This document shows positions 16,964 through 26,406 of a stretch of DNA of 35,153 nt, piece by piece. Positions within the stretch are counted from its first letter, which is position 1; each line of letters opens with the position of its first letter. The position numbers and the translations under genes were made by a program. Where the stretch lies: positions 1 to 35,153 of the forward strand of contig NZ_JAUYOJ010000175.1 in assembly GCF_030697925.1 (NCBI RefSeq), read 5' to 3'. Source of the DNA: Phenylobacterium sp. (GTDB lineage: Bacteria; Pseudomonadota; Alphaproteobacteria; Caulobacterales; Caulobacteraceae). The notes under the pieces were generated by a model, which saw nothing but the letters and a program-made list of their open reading frames with translations, was not told where the DNA came from and did not search any database.

Positions 16964-17878
16964 ATGCGCTACCGACCGCTCGGACAGACCGGATTCACTG
17001 TTTCGGAGATCGGCCTCGGCTGCGCCAGTTGGTGGGGTAAGCGGGCCTTCGACGAGGGCGAGGCGATTCGACTGGTGCATGCGGCGCTCGCCGGCGGCGT
17101 CACCCTGTTCGACACGGGGGCGGCCTATTCGGACGGGAACGCCGAACCGCGACTCGGCCGGGCGCTGAAGGGCAGGGCGACCGACGCCCTGGTGATCGCC
17201 ACCAAGGCCGGCACCCGCCACGACGGCCGCAGGGTGGTCCGCGACTTCGACCCGGCCGCCGTCGAGGCCAGCGTCGAGATCAGCCTGAGGAACCTCGGGC
17301 TCGAGGCCCTGCCGCTGCTGCAGCTGCATGGGCCAGCTCTGAGCGAGCTGACCGATGGGTTCCTCGACAGGATGTCGGGCCTCAAGCGTCGTGGCCTGAT
17401 CCGCGCCCTGGGGGTCAACAGCTTCGATCCGCAGGTGATCGCCCACGCCGCCGACCGGGCGGAGATCGACGTGGTGATGGTCGACTACAATATCCTACGT
17501 CCCGAACGCGCGCCGCTGATCGCCCAGGCCACGGCGCAGGGGAAGGGCGTCTTGGCCGGCATGGCGCTCGCCATGGGCCACGCCGGCGGCCAGGTCCTGA
17601 AGCTGCGTCGGCCGCGCGACGTCTGGTACGCCCTGCGCGCCTTGAAGAACCATCGGGCCGACGTCGCAAAGGGCGCCCGGTTCGGATTCCTGGCGGACAT
17701 CCCCGGTATGACCGGGGCCCAGGCCGCCCTGGCCTATGTGCTCGCCGATCCCAATGTCAGCAGCGCGGTCGTCGGCACGACCCGCCTGGCGCACCTGGAG
17801 GGGAACCTGGCCGCTTCGGGCATGACGCTTCCCGGCGAGGCGATGGCGCGTATCGTGCGGGCGCAGAACCGAACTTAG
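16964..17878 (+). CDS. Aldo/keto reductase
   Basis: A 304-residue NAD(P)H-dependent oxidoreductase of the TIM-barrel aldo/keto reductase superfamily. The catalytic tetrad is complete: Asp50 and Tyr55 in LFDTGAAYSDG, Lys81 in VIATKAG and His122 in LQLHGP. The N-terminus MRYRPLGQTGFTVSEIGLGC is typical of the bacterial YghZ/Tas-like branch. The NADPH-binding end is suggested by SSAVVGTTRLAHLEGNL. The natural substrate is unknown. It precedes the P450 gene on the same strand with a 113-bp gap, so joint transcription is possible but unproven; it could reduce aldehydes or ketones arising from the oxidation genes next door. Confidence 0.9.
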   Translation: MRYRPLGQTGFTVSEIGLGCASWWGKRAFDEGEAIRLVHAALAGGVTLFDTGAAYSDGNAEPRLGRALKGRATDALVIATKAGTRHDGRRVVRDFDPAAVEASVEISLRNLGLEALPLLQLHGPALSELTDGFLDRMSGLKRRGLIRALGVNSFDPQVIAHAADRAEIDVVMVDYNILRPERAPLIAQATAQGKGVLAGMALAMGHAGGQVLKLRRPRDVWYALRALKNHRADVAKGARFGFLADIPGMTGAQAALAYVLADPNVSSAVVGTTRLAHLEGNLAASGMTLPGEAMARIVRAQNRT

Positions 17879-17991
17879 TTTGGATTCAACGGGCGTTGTT
17901 CCGACGCGCGGATTGGCGTTTCATCTTCCCATAAGACGCCGGCGACGGCCTGACGGTCGCGGACCTGGCGTCGATCATGGGAGCGATCGCA

Positions 17992-19251
17992 ATGGCGGAT
18001 GGCGCGATGAAACTGGCCGACGAGGCGCGGGCCCGGGCCTATTCCCTGCCGCTGGAAGAGTTCAATCCCGGCGATCCGGAGCTGTTCCGCACCAACACCC
18101 ACTGGCCCTATTTCGAGCGACTGCGGCGGGAGGAGCCCGTCCATTGGTGCAAGGACAGCGAGTTCGGCCCCTATTGGTCGATCACCAAGTACAACGACAT
18201 CATGGCCGTGGACACGAACCACGGGGTGTTCTCGTCGGAGGCGGCGCTGGGCGGCATCACCATCCGCGACGCGCGGCCGGACCTCCGGCGTCCCAGCTTC
18301 ATCGCCATGGATCCGCCCAAGCACGACGTGCAGCGCAAGACCGTTAGCCCGGTGGTCTCGCCGGCCAATCTGCACGTGCTGGAGCCGATCATCCGCGAGC
18401 GGGCGGCGAAGATCCTGGACGCCCTGCCGCGGGGCGAGACCTTCGACTGGGTCGACCGGGTCTCCATCGAGCTGACCACCCAGATGCTGGCGACCCTGTT
18501 CGATTTCCCGTTCGAGCAGCGCCGTAAGCTGACCCGCTGGTCGGATGTCGCCACCACCCTCCCGATGCCGGGCGCGCTCTGCGAGACCGAGGAGGCGCGC
18601 CAGGAAGAACTGATGCAGTGCCTGGCGGAGTTCACCGAGCTTTGGAACCAGCGGGTCAACGCTACGCCGGCAGGCGACCTGATCTCCATGCTGGCCCACG
18701 GCGAGGCCACCCGGAACATGACCCCCGACGAGTATCTCGGGAACATCATCCTGCTGATCGTCGGCGGCAACGACACCACCCGCAACTCGATCAGCGGCGG
18801 ACTGCTGGCGCTCAATGAGAATCCCGATCAGTACGCCAAGCTGCGCGCCGATCCGTCGCTGATCCCCAGCATGGTCTCGGAGATCATCCGCTGGCAGACC
18901 CCGCTGGCCCACATGCGTCGGACGGCGCTGGAGGACATCGAGATCGGCGGCAAGACCATCCGCAAGGGCGATAAGGTCGTCATGTGGTACGTCTCGGGCA
19001 ATCGCGACGAAGAGGCCATCGAGACCCCCGAGCGGTTCATCATCGACCGGGCCCGGCCGCGCCAGCACCTGTCGTTCGGCTTCGGCATCCACCGCTGCGT
19101 CGGCAATCGCCTGGCCGAGATGCAGCTGCGGGTGGTTTGGGAGGAGATCCTCAAGCGCTTCGACCACATCGAAGTGGTCGGCGAACCCAAGCGCGTCCGC
19201 TCCAGCTTCGTGAAGGGCTACGAGACCCTGCCGGTGCGGATCGCCCCATGA
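17992..19251 (+). CDS. Cytochrome P450, CYP153-like alkane/fatty-acid terminal hydroxylase
   Basis: A soluble bacterial P450 of 419 residues from ATG 17992. That start has GGGAG (17979-17983) at an 8-nt spacing; an ATG at 17977 would add five residues and lacks such a site. P450 landmarks are complete: I-helix IVGGNDTTRNSISGG, the ExxR of EIIRWQT, and the haem loop FGFGIHRCVGNRLAEMQ with the ligand Cys369. The wording around them, FGPYWSITKYNDIM and the GGITIRD segment, matches my memory of CYP153 enzymes, which hydroxylate the terminal carbon of medium-chain alkanes using ferredoxin and ferredoxin reductase. No redox partner genes are adjacent, so electrons must come from elsewhere. A Baeyer-Villiger monooxygenase follows after 85 bp. 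Confidence 0.9.
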   Translation: MADGAMKLADEARARAYSLPLEEFNPGDPELFRTNTHWPYFERLRREEPVHWCKDSEFGPYWSITKYNDIMAVDTNHGVFSSEAALGGITIRDARPDLRRPSFIAMDPPKHDVQRKTVSPVVSPANLHVLEPIIRERAAKILDALPRGETFDWVDRVSIELTTQMLATLFDFPFEQRRKLTRWSDVATTLPMPGALCETEEARQEELMQCLAEFTELWNQRVNATPAGDLISMLAHGEATRNMTPDEYLGNIILLIVGGNDTTRNSISGGLLALNENPDQYAKLRADPSLIPSMVSEIIRWQTPLAHMRRTALEDIEIGGKTIRKGDKVVMWYVSGNRDEEAIETPERFIIDRARPRQHLSFGFGIHRCVGNRLAEMQLRVVWEEILKRFDHIEVVGEPKRVRSSFVKGYETLPVRIAP

Positions 19252-19336
19252 CCTGACGCTACGGCGCCCTTTCGCTCGCCTTTGAGAGGCGTAAACTGGC
19301 TTCAAGAACAGCGATAACCTAAGGGCGGACACGAAC

Positions 19337-21259
19337 ATGGCGGTGGATCTGGAGCCCCTCGACCAGGCGCTGGAGACGGCGCATCTGCCCGCGCTCTCCG
19401 CGGCGCTGGTGCATCTGACCGGCGATACCGGCTGGCTGCGGCCCGAGTGGCGGCCCACCTATACGCCGCTGTCGCGCGGTGAGACCGGGGTGCCCGAGGA
19501 GGAGCAGGTCAAGATGCGGGCCGCGGCCAAGGTCGCGATCACCGCCTATCTGGCCGGCAAGGCGCCCATGGCGGCGATACCGCCGCCGGACGTCCTCCAC
19601 CAGATGATGAACTTCGTGGCTGGGGCGGACATTCCCGAAGGCTACGGCGACTTCCTCACCGACGAGCTGGCCATCGACGGCCACAGCACCAAGGACCCGA
19701 ATTGGTCCACGCCGGAGCTCAAGGTCGCGGCGCGGAAGCTCAATGTCCTGGTGGTCGGCGCGGGCATGTCGGGCCTGCTGGCCGCCATCCGCCTGACCCA
19801 GGCCGGCGTGCCCTTCGAGATCGTCGACAAGAATCCTGACGTCGGCGGGACCTGGCTGGAGAACACCTATCCGGGCTGCCGCGTCGACTCGTCCAACCAC
19901 ATCTATTCCTACAGTTTCGAGCCCAACCATTTCTGGCCGCAGCATTTTTCGACACAGCCCGTCCTGCTGGACTATTTCCGCGGGGTGGCGGGCCGCTACG
20001 ACCTCAAGAAGAAGGTGCGCTTCGAGACCGTGGTCGAGGAGATGGCCTGGGACGAGGCCCGTTCCGTCTGGAGGGCCCGGCTAAAGACCCCTTCCGGGAT
20101 CGAGCATGTCGAGGCCAATGCGGTGATTACCGCGGTGGGCCAGCTCAACCGCCCGCGCTATCCCGACATCAAGGGCCGCGAGAGCTTCAAGGGGCCGTCC
20201 TTCCACTCCGCCGAGTGGCGGCATGACGTAGACCTGACCGGCAAGCGGGTGGCGGTGATCGGCACTGGCGCCAGCGCCTTCCAGTTCGTGCCGGAAATCG
20301 TCGGCAAGGTCGCCAGCCTGAGCGTCTTCCAGCGCACGCCGCCCTGGGGTTTCCCGGTGCCGCACTATCATGAGGACGTCCCCGAGGGGATGAACTGGCT
20401 GATGGAGCACGTGCCGTTCTACGACAAATGGTACCGGTTCTGGATGTTCTGGATGGTGACCGACGGGTTGCTGCCCATGGTCACAGCCGATCCGGGCTGG
20501 AACGGACCGACGACGGCGGTCAGCGAGCTGAACCTGGGCTTCCGGGAGATGATCGCCGCGGCGATCGCCGCCCAGGCGCCCGATCGGCCGGACCTGGTGG
20601 CCAAGATCATTCCGACCTATCCGCCCGGCGGCAAGCGGGCCCTGCTGGACAACGGCGTTTGGCTGGACGCGCTCAAGCGCGATAATGTCGAGCTGGTCAC
20701 CGAAGGGATTTCCGAGGTCACCCCGGCCGGCATCGTCACCGCCGACGGCCAGGCGCGCGACTTCGACGTGATCATCTACGGCACCGGTTTCCACGCCTCG
20801 AAGTTCCTGTGGCCGATGAAGATCAAGGGCCGCCAGGGCGCCGATCTGCACGAGACCTGGGCCGGCGATCCGCGCGCCTATCTGGGCATGACCACGCCCG
20901 GTTTCCCGAACCTTTTCATGATCTACGGCCCCAATACCAACATCGTGGTCAACGGCTCGATCGTCTTCTTCTCAGAGTGCAGCGTTCGCTACATCCTGGG
21001 CTGCCTGAAGCTGCTGGCCCAGACGGGCGCCGCGGCCATGGAACCCAGGCGCGAGGTCCACGACGCCTTCAACATCAAGGTCGACGAGGGCAACCGGCTG
21101 ATGGCGTGGGGCGCCCCGCAGGTGACGAGCTGGTACAAGAACGAGGCGGGCCGGGTGACGCAGAACTGGCCGTTCGCCCTGGTCGACTACTGGCGCGCCA
21201 CCCTGGCGCCCGATCCCAAGGACTTCGTGCTCTCCAAAAGCGCCGAGCTGGTGGGGTAG
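19337..21259 (+). CDS. Flavin-dependent Baeyer-Villiger monooxygenase, 4-hydroxyacetophenone monooxygenase-like
   Basis: An FAD- and NADPH-dependent enzyme inserting oxygen next to a carbonyl, turning ketones into esters. The 640 residues comprise an N-terminal extension of about 130 residues, as in 4-hydroxyacetophenone monooxygenase, then the FAD-binding GAGMSG at 141-146, the FAD-domain GGTWLENTYPGCRVD, the family fingerprint FKGPSFHSAEW at 284-294 (pattern FxGxxxHxxxW), and the NADPH-binding GTGASA at 309-314. The fingerprint separates it from ordinary flavin monooxygenases. Together with the P450 upstream it may degrade alkyl, terpenoid or aryl ketone compounds; the actual substrate is unknown. 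Confidence 0.9.
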   Translation: MAVDLEPLDQALETAHLPALSAALVHLTGDTGWLRPEWRPTYTPLSRGETGVPEEEQVKMRAAAKVAITAYLAGKAPMAAIPPPDVLHQMMNFVAGADIPEGYGDFLTDELAIDGHSTKDPNWSTPELKVAARKLNVLVVGAGMSGLLAAIRLTQAGVPFEIVDKNPDVGGTWLENTYPGCRVDSSNHIYSYSFEPNHFWPQHFSTQPVLLDYFRGVAGRYDLKKKVRFETVVEEMAWDEARSVWRARLKTPSGIEHVEANAVITAVGQLNRPRYPDIKGRESFKGPSFHSAEWRHDVDLTGKRVAVIGTGASAFQFVPEIVGKVASLSVFQRTPPWGFPVPHYHEDVPEGMNWLMEHVPFYDKWYRFWMFWMVTDGLLPMVTADPGWNGPTTAVSELNLGFREMIAAAIAAQAPDRPDLVAKIIPTYPPGGKRALLDNGVWLDALKRDNVELVTEGISEVTPAGIVTADGQARDFDVIIYGTGFHASKFLWPMKIKGRQGADLHETWAGDPRAYLGMTTPGFPNLFMIYGPNTNIVVNGSIVFFSECSVRYILGCLKLLAQTGAAAMEPRREVHDAFNIKVDEGNRLMAWGAPQVTSWYKNEAGRVTQNWPFALVDYWRATLAPDPKDFVLSKSAELVG

Positions 21260-21311
21260 CCCGCCGGGACAGAGGCCTCGAGCCGCCGGGCCGAGCACGA
21301 AGCTCCGGCGC

Positions 21312-21929
21312 CTAGCCTCGCGGTTTCACCGAGCGGTCGATGGCGATGAACACCAGGCCCAGGACCAGGAAGACGCCAGTCACCACGGCCATGTTCATCG
21401 CGACCCGCTCCAGGCCGAGCTTTGAGACGTCGAGGAACGGATAGGGGTAGAAGTCGGCATGGGGCCCCCGCCAGATGCTGTAGGCTCCGTAGGCCAGGGG
21501 GAAGGCCAGCCACGGCCAGACATAGACCCAGCGCAGGGTCTGCTTTGGCGTGAACAGCAGCCAGTCCAGCAGGACCAGGGCTGGGGTCACATAGTGCAGG
21601 GTGGTGTCGGCCACCCACTGGAGCCCCCGCGGGTCCCAGAGGCCCTGCAGGATCACGATATAGATCGCCGCCGTGACGGACATGTAGAGCGTGACGGCGG
21701 TCCGGATGGCCGGCTTGGCGAAATGCAGGCCGATCGGGCTGGTGGGGTAGGCGGCCGGCGCGGTGAACATTACCGCCGCGAACAGGTTCGAGAGGATCGT
21801 GAAGTAGCTGAGGAAGTTGACCGTCCGCGTGGCGAAGCCCTCGCCGTCCTGGCCGCGGACCATCAGCCAGTACTGCAGCAGCAGCCCGAACCAGGCGACC
21901 AGAGCGGCGACGGCGCGATAGGCTCTCAT
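21312..21929 (-). CDS. Pr6Pr-family membrane protein
   Basis: A 205-residue integral membrane protein with about six hydrophobic segments. The ATG at 21929 (MRAYRAVAALVAWFGLLLQY) has a GGGGGG run just upstream; an in-frame TTG at 21944 is less likely. Conserved-looking features are FLSYFTILSNLFAAV after the first helix, LLDWLLFTPK in the fourth and WPWLAFPLAYGAYSIWRG before the last loop; this pattern fits what is annotated as Pr6Pr family, of unknown function. It converges on the Baeyer-Villiger gene and follows tRNA-Asp on the same strand without an obvious shared role. Confidence 0.75.
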   Translation of the reverse strand: MRAYRAVAALVAWFGLLLQYWLMVRGQDGEGFATRTVNFLSYFTILSNLFAAVMFTAPAAYPTSPIGLHFAKPAIRTAVTLYMSVTAAIYIVILQGLWDPRGLQWVADTTLHYVTPALVLLDWLLFTPKQTLRWVYVWPWLAFPLAYGAYSIWRGPHADFYPYPFLDVSKLGLERVAMNMAVVTGVFLVLGLVFIAIDRSVKPRG

Positions 21930-22035
21930 CGGTCCCCCCAACAACCCTGAGGTCAGGAGATCGCTGCTTGCCCGCCGAGGTCAAGCGCAAGCGCGCGGCG
22001 GACCGTTTGGACGTCTGGCGATCTCGGGGAAGACG

Positions 22036-22112
<77 letters not shown>

Positions 22113-22415
22113 ATACGGCTCGCGGTGACCGCGAGGCGCGTCTGATATGTCCGAGGTGGAATCGTGTCAACGAGTCTCTGCGGAGATCGGTGAATGAAGC
22201 GCGGAATGACGCACCCCAAAGCTTGTTCCGGCCGTACCGCGACCCGAGCCGGGCCGTGCTCCATAAGGCGGCGGATAGAGACCGGCGTTCCGTGGTGAGG
22301 CTTGTTGCGAATCGCTCTCAACTATTGAGGCGGTAAGGCTTTTCGCAGCGCAAACCGCCGTTTGAACCCGCCGCCGACGTGGTCTAGAAGAGCCCCGACT
22401 CCGCTTGAGGATTCC
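22113..22415. other. Intergenic region between tRNA-Asp and nuoA (303 bp)
   Basis: The left end carries the tRNA-Asp promoter on the minus strand. The nuo operon promoter must lie in the remainder, but I see no pair of hexamers good enough to call. A small dyad CTCAA-CTA-TTGAG sits at 22317-22329. No gene is supported. Confidence 0.5.
22142..22170 (-). promoter_or_regulatory. Promoter of tRNA-Asp
   Basis: On the reverse strand a perfect TTGACA (22170-22165) is followed after exactly 17 bp by TATCAG (22147-22142), 29 bp before the tRNA 5' end. It is the best sigma-70 match on that strand in the window. Confidence 0.75.
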
Positions 22416-22793
22416 ATGAACGCCTTCCTTCTGCAGTACCTGCCCATCGTGATCTTCCTGGGGATCGCGGGAGCCCTGGGCCTCGTTTTCATCATCGCCT
22501 CGGCGGTCCTGGCCCCCAAGGCCCCGGACCCGGAGAAGCTCTCCACATATGAGTGCGGGTTCAACGCGTTCGACGACGCGCGGATGAAGTTCGACGTGCG
22601 GTTCTACCTGGTCTCGATCCTGTTCATCATCTTCGACCTGGAAGTGGCGTTCCTGTTCCCCTGGGCCGTGGCGCTGATGAAGCTGCCGCAGGAGGCCAGC
22701 CAATTCGCCTTCTGGTCGATGATGACCTTCCTGGGCGTGCTCACCGTGGGCTTCATCTACGAATGGAAGAAGGGAGCCCTGGAATGGGAGTGA
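22416..22793 (+). CDS. nuoA: NADH-quinone oxidoreductase subunit A
   Basis: A 125-residue membrane subunit at the junction of the two arms of complex I. Three hydrophobic segments are visible. The conserved loop [20 protein letters not shown] carries the cysteine that reports the active/deactive state in the mitochondrial ND3 homologue, and the second helix reads [15 protein letters not shown] with its conserved acidic pair. GAGG at 22407-22410 precedes the ATG. It is the first gene of the nuo operon, and its 3' end overlaps nuoB by 10 nt. Confidence 0.97.
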   Translation: MNAFLLQYLPIVIFLGIAGALGLVFIIASAVLAPKAPDPEKLSTYECGFNAFDDARMKFDVRFYLVSILFIIFDLEVAFLFPWAVALMKLPQEASQFAFWSMMTFLGVLTVGFIYEWKKGALEWE

Positions 22794-23344
22794 TCATTCC
22801 CGCGGGAGCCGCCGGCCGGACCACGGTCGAGGGCTACAATCCCAAGGCCCATGACCCGTTCTTCGACGGCATCTCCGGCGAACTGGCCGACAAGGGCTTC
22901 ATCACCGCCGCCGCCGACGACCTGATCACCTGGGCGCGCACCGGCTCGCTGATGTGGATGACCTTCGGCCTTGCCTGTTGCGCGGTCGAGATGATGCAGG
23001 CCTCGATGCCGCGCTACGACCTGGAGCGCTACGGCTTCGCGCCCCGCGCCAGCCCCCGCCAGTCGGACGTGATGATTGTCGCCGGCACGCTCTGCAACAA
23101 GATGGCCCCGGCTCTGCGCAAGGTCTACGACCAGATGCCGGAGCCCCGCTACGTCATCTCCATGGGCTCGTGCGCCAACGGCGGCGGGTACTACTACTTC
23201 TCCTATTCCGTGGTGCGCGGCTGCGACCGGATCGTGCCGGTGGACATCTATGTCCCGGGCTGCCCGCCCACCGCCGAGGCCCTGGTCTACGGCGTGCTGC
23301 AGCTGCAGAAGAAGATCCGCCGCACGGGGACCATCGAGCGATGA
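22784..23344 (+). CDS. nuoB: NADH-quinone oxidoreductase subunit B
   Basis: This subunit (PSST homologue) holds the terminal [4Fe-4S] cluster N2 that reduces quinone. In 186 residues the four ligands are Cys65 and Cys66 ([10 protein letters not shown]), Cys130 (GSCANGGG) and Cys160 (GCPPTAEAL). The ATG at 22784 lies inside the end of nuoA, with GGGAG at 22772-22776 spaced 7 nt; this gives MGVIIPAG, a short N-terminus. The next gene begins inside its stop codon region (ATGA). Confidence 0.97.
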   Translation: MGVIIPAGAAGRTTVEGYNPKAHDPFFDGISGELADKGFITAAADDLITWARTGSLMWMTFGLACCAVEMMQASMPRYDLERYGFAPRASPRQSDVMIVAGTLCNKMAPALRKVYDQMPEPRYVISMGSCANGGGYYYFSYSVVRGCDRIVPVDIYVPGCPPTAEALVYGVLQLQKKIRRTGTIER

Positions 23345-23958
23345 GCTGGCCGCAGACCTCCGACCACATGGAGATGCTGGGCCAGGCGATGGTGGCCAAC
23401 AGCGCCGGCGCCATCGCCGGCCACTCCGTGGCCTATGGCGAGCTGACCCTGACCGCGCCCCTGCCGCGCATCGTCGACGCCCTGACCTATCTGCGCGACC
23501 ATAAGGACTACCAGTTCCAGCAGCTCATCGACCTCTGCGGGGTCGACTATCCCGAGCGCGTCCGGCGGTTCGACGTGGTCTACCACCTGCTGTCCTTGAC
23601 GAAGAACCACAGGGTCCGGCTGAAGATCGAGACCGACGAGGACACGCCCGTCCCGACCGTGACCGGGGTCTATCCCTGCGCCGACTGGTTCGAGCGCGAA
23701 GCCTTCGACATGTACGGGATCTTCTTCGAGGGCCATCCGGACCTGCGCCGAATCCTCACCGACTACGGCTTCCACGGCCATCCGCTCCGCAAGGACTTCC
23801 CGATGACCGGCTATGTGGAGCTGCGCTACGACGACGAGCTCAAGCGCGTGGTCTATGAGCCGGTGAAGTCGGTCGAGTATCGCAACTGGGACTTCCTCTC
23901 GCCTTGGGAGGGCGCCGACTACGTCCTGCCCGGCGACGAGAAGGTGGAGGCGAAGTGA
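23341..23958 (+). CDS. nuoC: NADH-quinone oxidoreductase subunit C
   Basis: The 30-kDa-type subunit of the connecting (Q) module, 205 residues. The family signature [20 protein letters not shown], followed by [17 protein letters not shown], is intact. Separate nuoC and nuoD genes, rather than the fused nuoCD of enterobacteria, are normal in alphaproteobacteria. Its ATG overlaps the nuoB stop (ATGA at 23341-23344), and its own stop shares a base with the nuoD start, so translation is probably coupled throughout. Confidence 0.96.
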   Translation: MSWPQTSDHMEMLGQAMVANSAGAIAGHSVAYGELTLTAPLPRIVDALTYLRDHKDYQFQQLIDLCGVDYPERVRRFDVVYHLLSLTKNHRVRLKIETDEDTPVPTVTGVYPCADWFEREAFDMYGIFFEGHPDLRRILTDYGFHGHPLRKDFPMTGYVELRYDDELKRVVYEPVKSVEYRNWDFLSPWEGADYVLPGDEKVEAK

Positions 23959-25172
23959 TGGCTGACGACGCTTCCCTGACCCCGCACGTGCCGGAGACTC
24001 CGGTCCGCAAGTTCAACATCAATTTCGGCCCGCAGCACCCCGCGGCCCATGGCGTCCTGCGCCTGGTCCTGGAGCTGGACGGGGAGATCGTCGAGCGGGT
24101 CGACCCGCACATCGGCCTGCTGCATCGTGGCACCGAAAAGCTGATGGAGTACCGGACCTACCTCCAGAACATCCCCTATTTCGACCGCCTCGACTACGTG
24201 GCGCCGATGAACCAGGAACACGCCTTCTGCCTGGCCATCGAGAAGCTGATGGGGATCGAGGTGCCGATCCGCGGCAGCCTGATCCGGGTGATGTTCTCGG
24301 AAATCGGCCGCATCCTGAACCACCTGCTCAACGTCACCACCCAGGCTATGGACGTGGGCGCTCTGACCCCGCCGCTGTGGGGCTTCGAAGAGCGCGAGAA
24401 GCTGATGGTCTTCTATGAGCGCGCCTGCGGGGCGCGGCTCCACGCCAACTATTTCCGGCCCGGCGGCGTCCACCAGGACCTGCCTGAGGCTCTGATCAAC
24501 GACATCGGCGACTGGGCCGTGGCCTTCGCCCGGCCGATGGCCGACATCGATAAGCTGATCACCGGCAACCGCATCTTCAAACAGCGCAACGTCGACATCG
24601 GCGTGGTGACCAAGGACGAGGCCATCAAATGGGGCTTCTCCGGCGTCATGGTGCGCGGCTCGGGCATCGCCTGGGACCTGCGCAGAAGCCAGCCCTACGA
24701 ATGCTATGACGACTTCGATTTCGACATCCCGCTGGGCGTCAACGGCGACTGCTACGACCGCTATCTTTGCCGCATGCAAGAGATGCGCGAGAGCACCAAG
24801 ATCATCCTCCAGTGCGTCGAGCGCCTGAAGAGGACGCCCGGCCCGGTGATGACCGAGGACAACAAGGTCAGCCCGCCTCGTCGCGGTGAGATGAAGCGTT
24901 CGATGGAAGCGCTGATCCACCACTTCAAGCTCTATACCGAGGGCTTCCGCACCCCGCCGGGCGAGGTCTATGCCTGCGTCGAGGCGCCCAAGGGCGAGTT
25001 CGGCGTCTTCCTGGTCTCGGACGGCACCAACAAGCCCTATCGCTGCAAGATCCGCGCGCCGGGCTATCCGCACCTGATGGCCATGGACTGGATGAACCGT
25101 GGCCACATGCTGGCCGACGTCTCCGCCATCCTCGGCTCGCTGGACATCGTGTTCGGGGAGATCGACCGGTGA
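23958..25172 (+). CDS. nuoD: NADH-quinone oxidoreductase subunit D
   Basis: The 49-kDa-type subunit that forms the quinone pocket with NuoB, 404 residues. [20 protein letters not shown] near the N-terminus contains the His pair at the quinone-binding loop, [10 protein letters not shown] follows, and the protein ends in the usual DIVFGEIDR. The ATG at 23958 overlaps the nuoC TGA by one base; an in-frame GTG further upstream is inside nuoC and less likely. It is followed not by nuoE but by a SnoaL-like gene starting within its stop codon (GTGA). Confidence 0.97.
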   Translation: MADDASLTPHVPETPVRKFNINFGPQHPAAHGVLRLVLELDGEIVERVDPHIGLLHRGTEKLMEYRTYLQNIPYFDRLDYVAPMNQEHAFCLAIEKLMGIEVPIRGSLIRVMFSEIGRILNHLLNVTTQAMDVGALTPPLWGFEEREKLMVFYERACGARLHANYFRPGGVHQDLPEALINDIGDWAVAFARPMADIDKLITGNRIFKQRNVDIGVVTKDEAIKWGFSGVMVRGSGIAWDLRRSQPYECYDDFDFDIPLGVNGDCYDRYLCRMQEMRESTKIILQCVERLKRTPGPVMTEDNKVSPPRRGEMKRSMEALIHHFKLYTEGFRTPPGEVYACVEAPKGEFGVFLVSDGTNKPYRCKIRAPGYPHLMAMDWMNRGHMLADVSAILGSLDIVFGEIDR

Positions 25173-25519
25173 GCGCGCCCGCCTGCATCAGCCCGTTCGA
25201 CGTCGTGGACGCCCAGTTCCAGGCCTATAACGACCAGGACCTCGAGGCCTTCTGCACCTTCTACGCCGACCAAGCGACGCTCGGCGATTTCAACGGTGCG
25301 GTCACCGCCGACGGGATCGCGGCGATCCGCGCCCGGCACGTGAAGCTGTTCGCCGATTTCCCGCAGAACAAGGCCGAGCTGCTCAGCCGCGTCATCGTGG
25401 GAAACACCGTGATCGATCATGAGCGGGTCAGCCGCACGCCCGGCGGCGACACCTTCGAGGTCGCGGCCATCTACACGATCGCCGACGCCAAGATCGTCCG
25501 CGTCGACTTTGTGAAGTGA
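25169..25519 (+). CDS. SnoaL/NTF2-like fold protein embedded in the nuo operon
   Basis: A 116-residue protein starting at a GTG that overlaps the nuoD stop. It begins with [20 protein letters not shown], continues [13 protein letters not shown] and ends in [15 protein letters not shown], the pattern of small SnoaL-like or steroid-isomerase-like alpha+beta barrels that bind small hydrophobic molecules. No family catalytic residues can be assigned with confidence. nuoE follows 8 bp after its stop. Complete translational coupling to nuoD suggests it is co-produced with complex I; whether it acts in quinone handling, assembly or something unrelated is unknown. Confidence 0.8.
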   Translation: MSAPACISPFDVVDAQFQAYNDQDLEAFCTFYADQATLGDFNGAVTADGIAAIRARHVKLFADFPQNKAELLSRVIVGNTVIDHERVSRTPGGDTFEVAAIYTIADAKIVRVDFVK

Positions 25520-25526
25520 GGAACGT

Positions 25527-26195
25527 TTGAGCGTCCGTCGCCTCTCGCCGAACCAGCCGGCCAGCTTCGAGTTCTCGAAAGAGAGCGCCAAGCAGACGCA
25601 GTGGTGGATTTCGAAGTACCCGCAAGGCCGGCAGCAGTCGGCCGTGATCCCGATCCTGTGGCTGGTCCAGAAGCAGGAGGGCTGGGTCTCCGAACCCGCC
25701 ATCCGCGCCGTCGCCGCCCTGCTCGCCATGCCGCAGATCCGGGTGCTGGAGGTCGCGACCTTCTACACCATGTTCATGCTGGAGCCGGTGGGCACACACG
25801 CCCTGGTGCAGGTCTGCGGTACCACGCCGTGCGCCCTGCGCGGCGCCAACGACCTGATGGCCCACTGCAAGAAGCGGATCGGTCCCAAGGACCACCGCTC
25901 GGCCGATGGCAAGTTCTACTGGCAGGAAGTCGAGTGCCTGGGCGCCTGTTCGAACGCGCCCATGGCCGCGATCAACGACTATTATTACGAGGACCTGACG
26001 GTCGAGATCCTGGACAAACTGCTGGACGACTTCGCCGCCGGCAAGCCGCCCGCGCCGGGCTCGATGATCGGCCGCCAGGGCGCCTCGCCGGAGGGCGGGC
26101 CGCTCGTGCTCACCGATCCGAAGCTCTATGACGGCTCGGCCGCCAAGCCGATCAAGTCGCTGCCCAACGCCGCGCCCAAGGCTCCGGCCGCCTGA
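25527..26195 (+). CDS. nuoE: NADH-quinone oxidoreductase subunit E
   Basis: The 24-kDa-type subunit of the NADH-oxidising module with the [2Fe-2S] cluster N1a, 222 residues. Cluster ligands are Cys97 and Cys102 ([11 protein letters not shown]) and Cys137 and Cys141 ([10 protein letters not shown]). Translation starts at TTG 25527, with GAGG at 25518-25521; no in-frame ATG gives a family-like N-terminus. After about residue 165 comes a low-complexity Ala/Pro/Gly/Lys tail, as in other alphaproteobacterial NuoE proteins. The stop overlaps the next ATG (TGATG). Confidence 0.96.
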   Translation: MSVRRLSPNQPASFEFSKESAKQTQWWISKYPQGRQQSAVIPILWLVQKQEGWVSEPAIRAVAALLAMPQIRVLEVATFYTMFMLEPVGTHALVQVCGTTPCALRGANDLMAHCKKRIGPKDHRSADGKFYWQEVECLGACSNAPMAAINDYYYEDLTVEILDKLLDDFAAGKPPAPGSMIGRQGASPEGGPLVLTDPKLYDGSAAKPIKSLPNAAPKAPAA

Positions 26196-26401
26196 TGGAT
26201 CTCGAAGCCACCAAGCGCCGCCTGAAGGTCATGGTCGCCATCGACGTGGTCTGCGGAATCGTGTCCGCCGCGGCGGCCTATGGCGCCTTCGGCATGGGCA
26301 TGGATTGGCTGATCGCCGTGTTCATCGCCGCCCTGGTGGCCGGCCTGGGCGCGCAAATCTGGTTCATCGCGGGCGTTCATTCCGCGAAAAAGGGAGTGTA
26401 G
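26195..26401 (+). CDS. Small two-helix membrane protein within the nuo operon
   Basis: A 68-residue protein whose ATG shares a base with the nuoE stop. It starts with a short basic segment ([13 protein letters not shown]) followed by two hydrophobic stretches of about 20 residues each ([20 protein letters not shown] and [20 protein letters not shown]) and ends HSAKKGV. The basic start predicts a cytoplasmic N-terminus and, with two helices, a cytoplasmic C-terminus. I do not recognise a family. It sits between two soluble NADH-module subunits, an odd place for a membrane protein unless it has a complex I-linked role. Confidence 0.75.
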   Translation: MDLEATKRRLKVMVAIDVVCGIVSAAAAYGAFGMGMDWLIAVFIAALVAGLGAQIWFIAGVHSAKKGV

Positions 26402-26406
26402 GGGCC

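Noticed and set aside
25527..26195. C-terminal Ala/Pro/Lys tail of NuoE as a frameshift or fusion
   Set aside because: Longer NuoE tails of this kind are normal in alphaproteobacteria and the following gene is correctly coupled.
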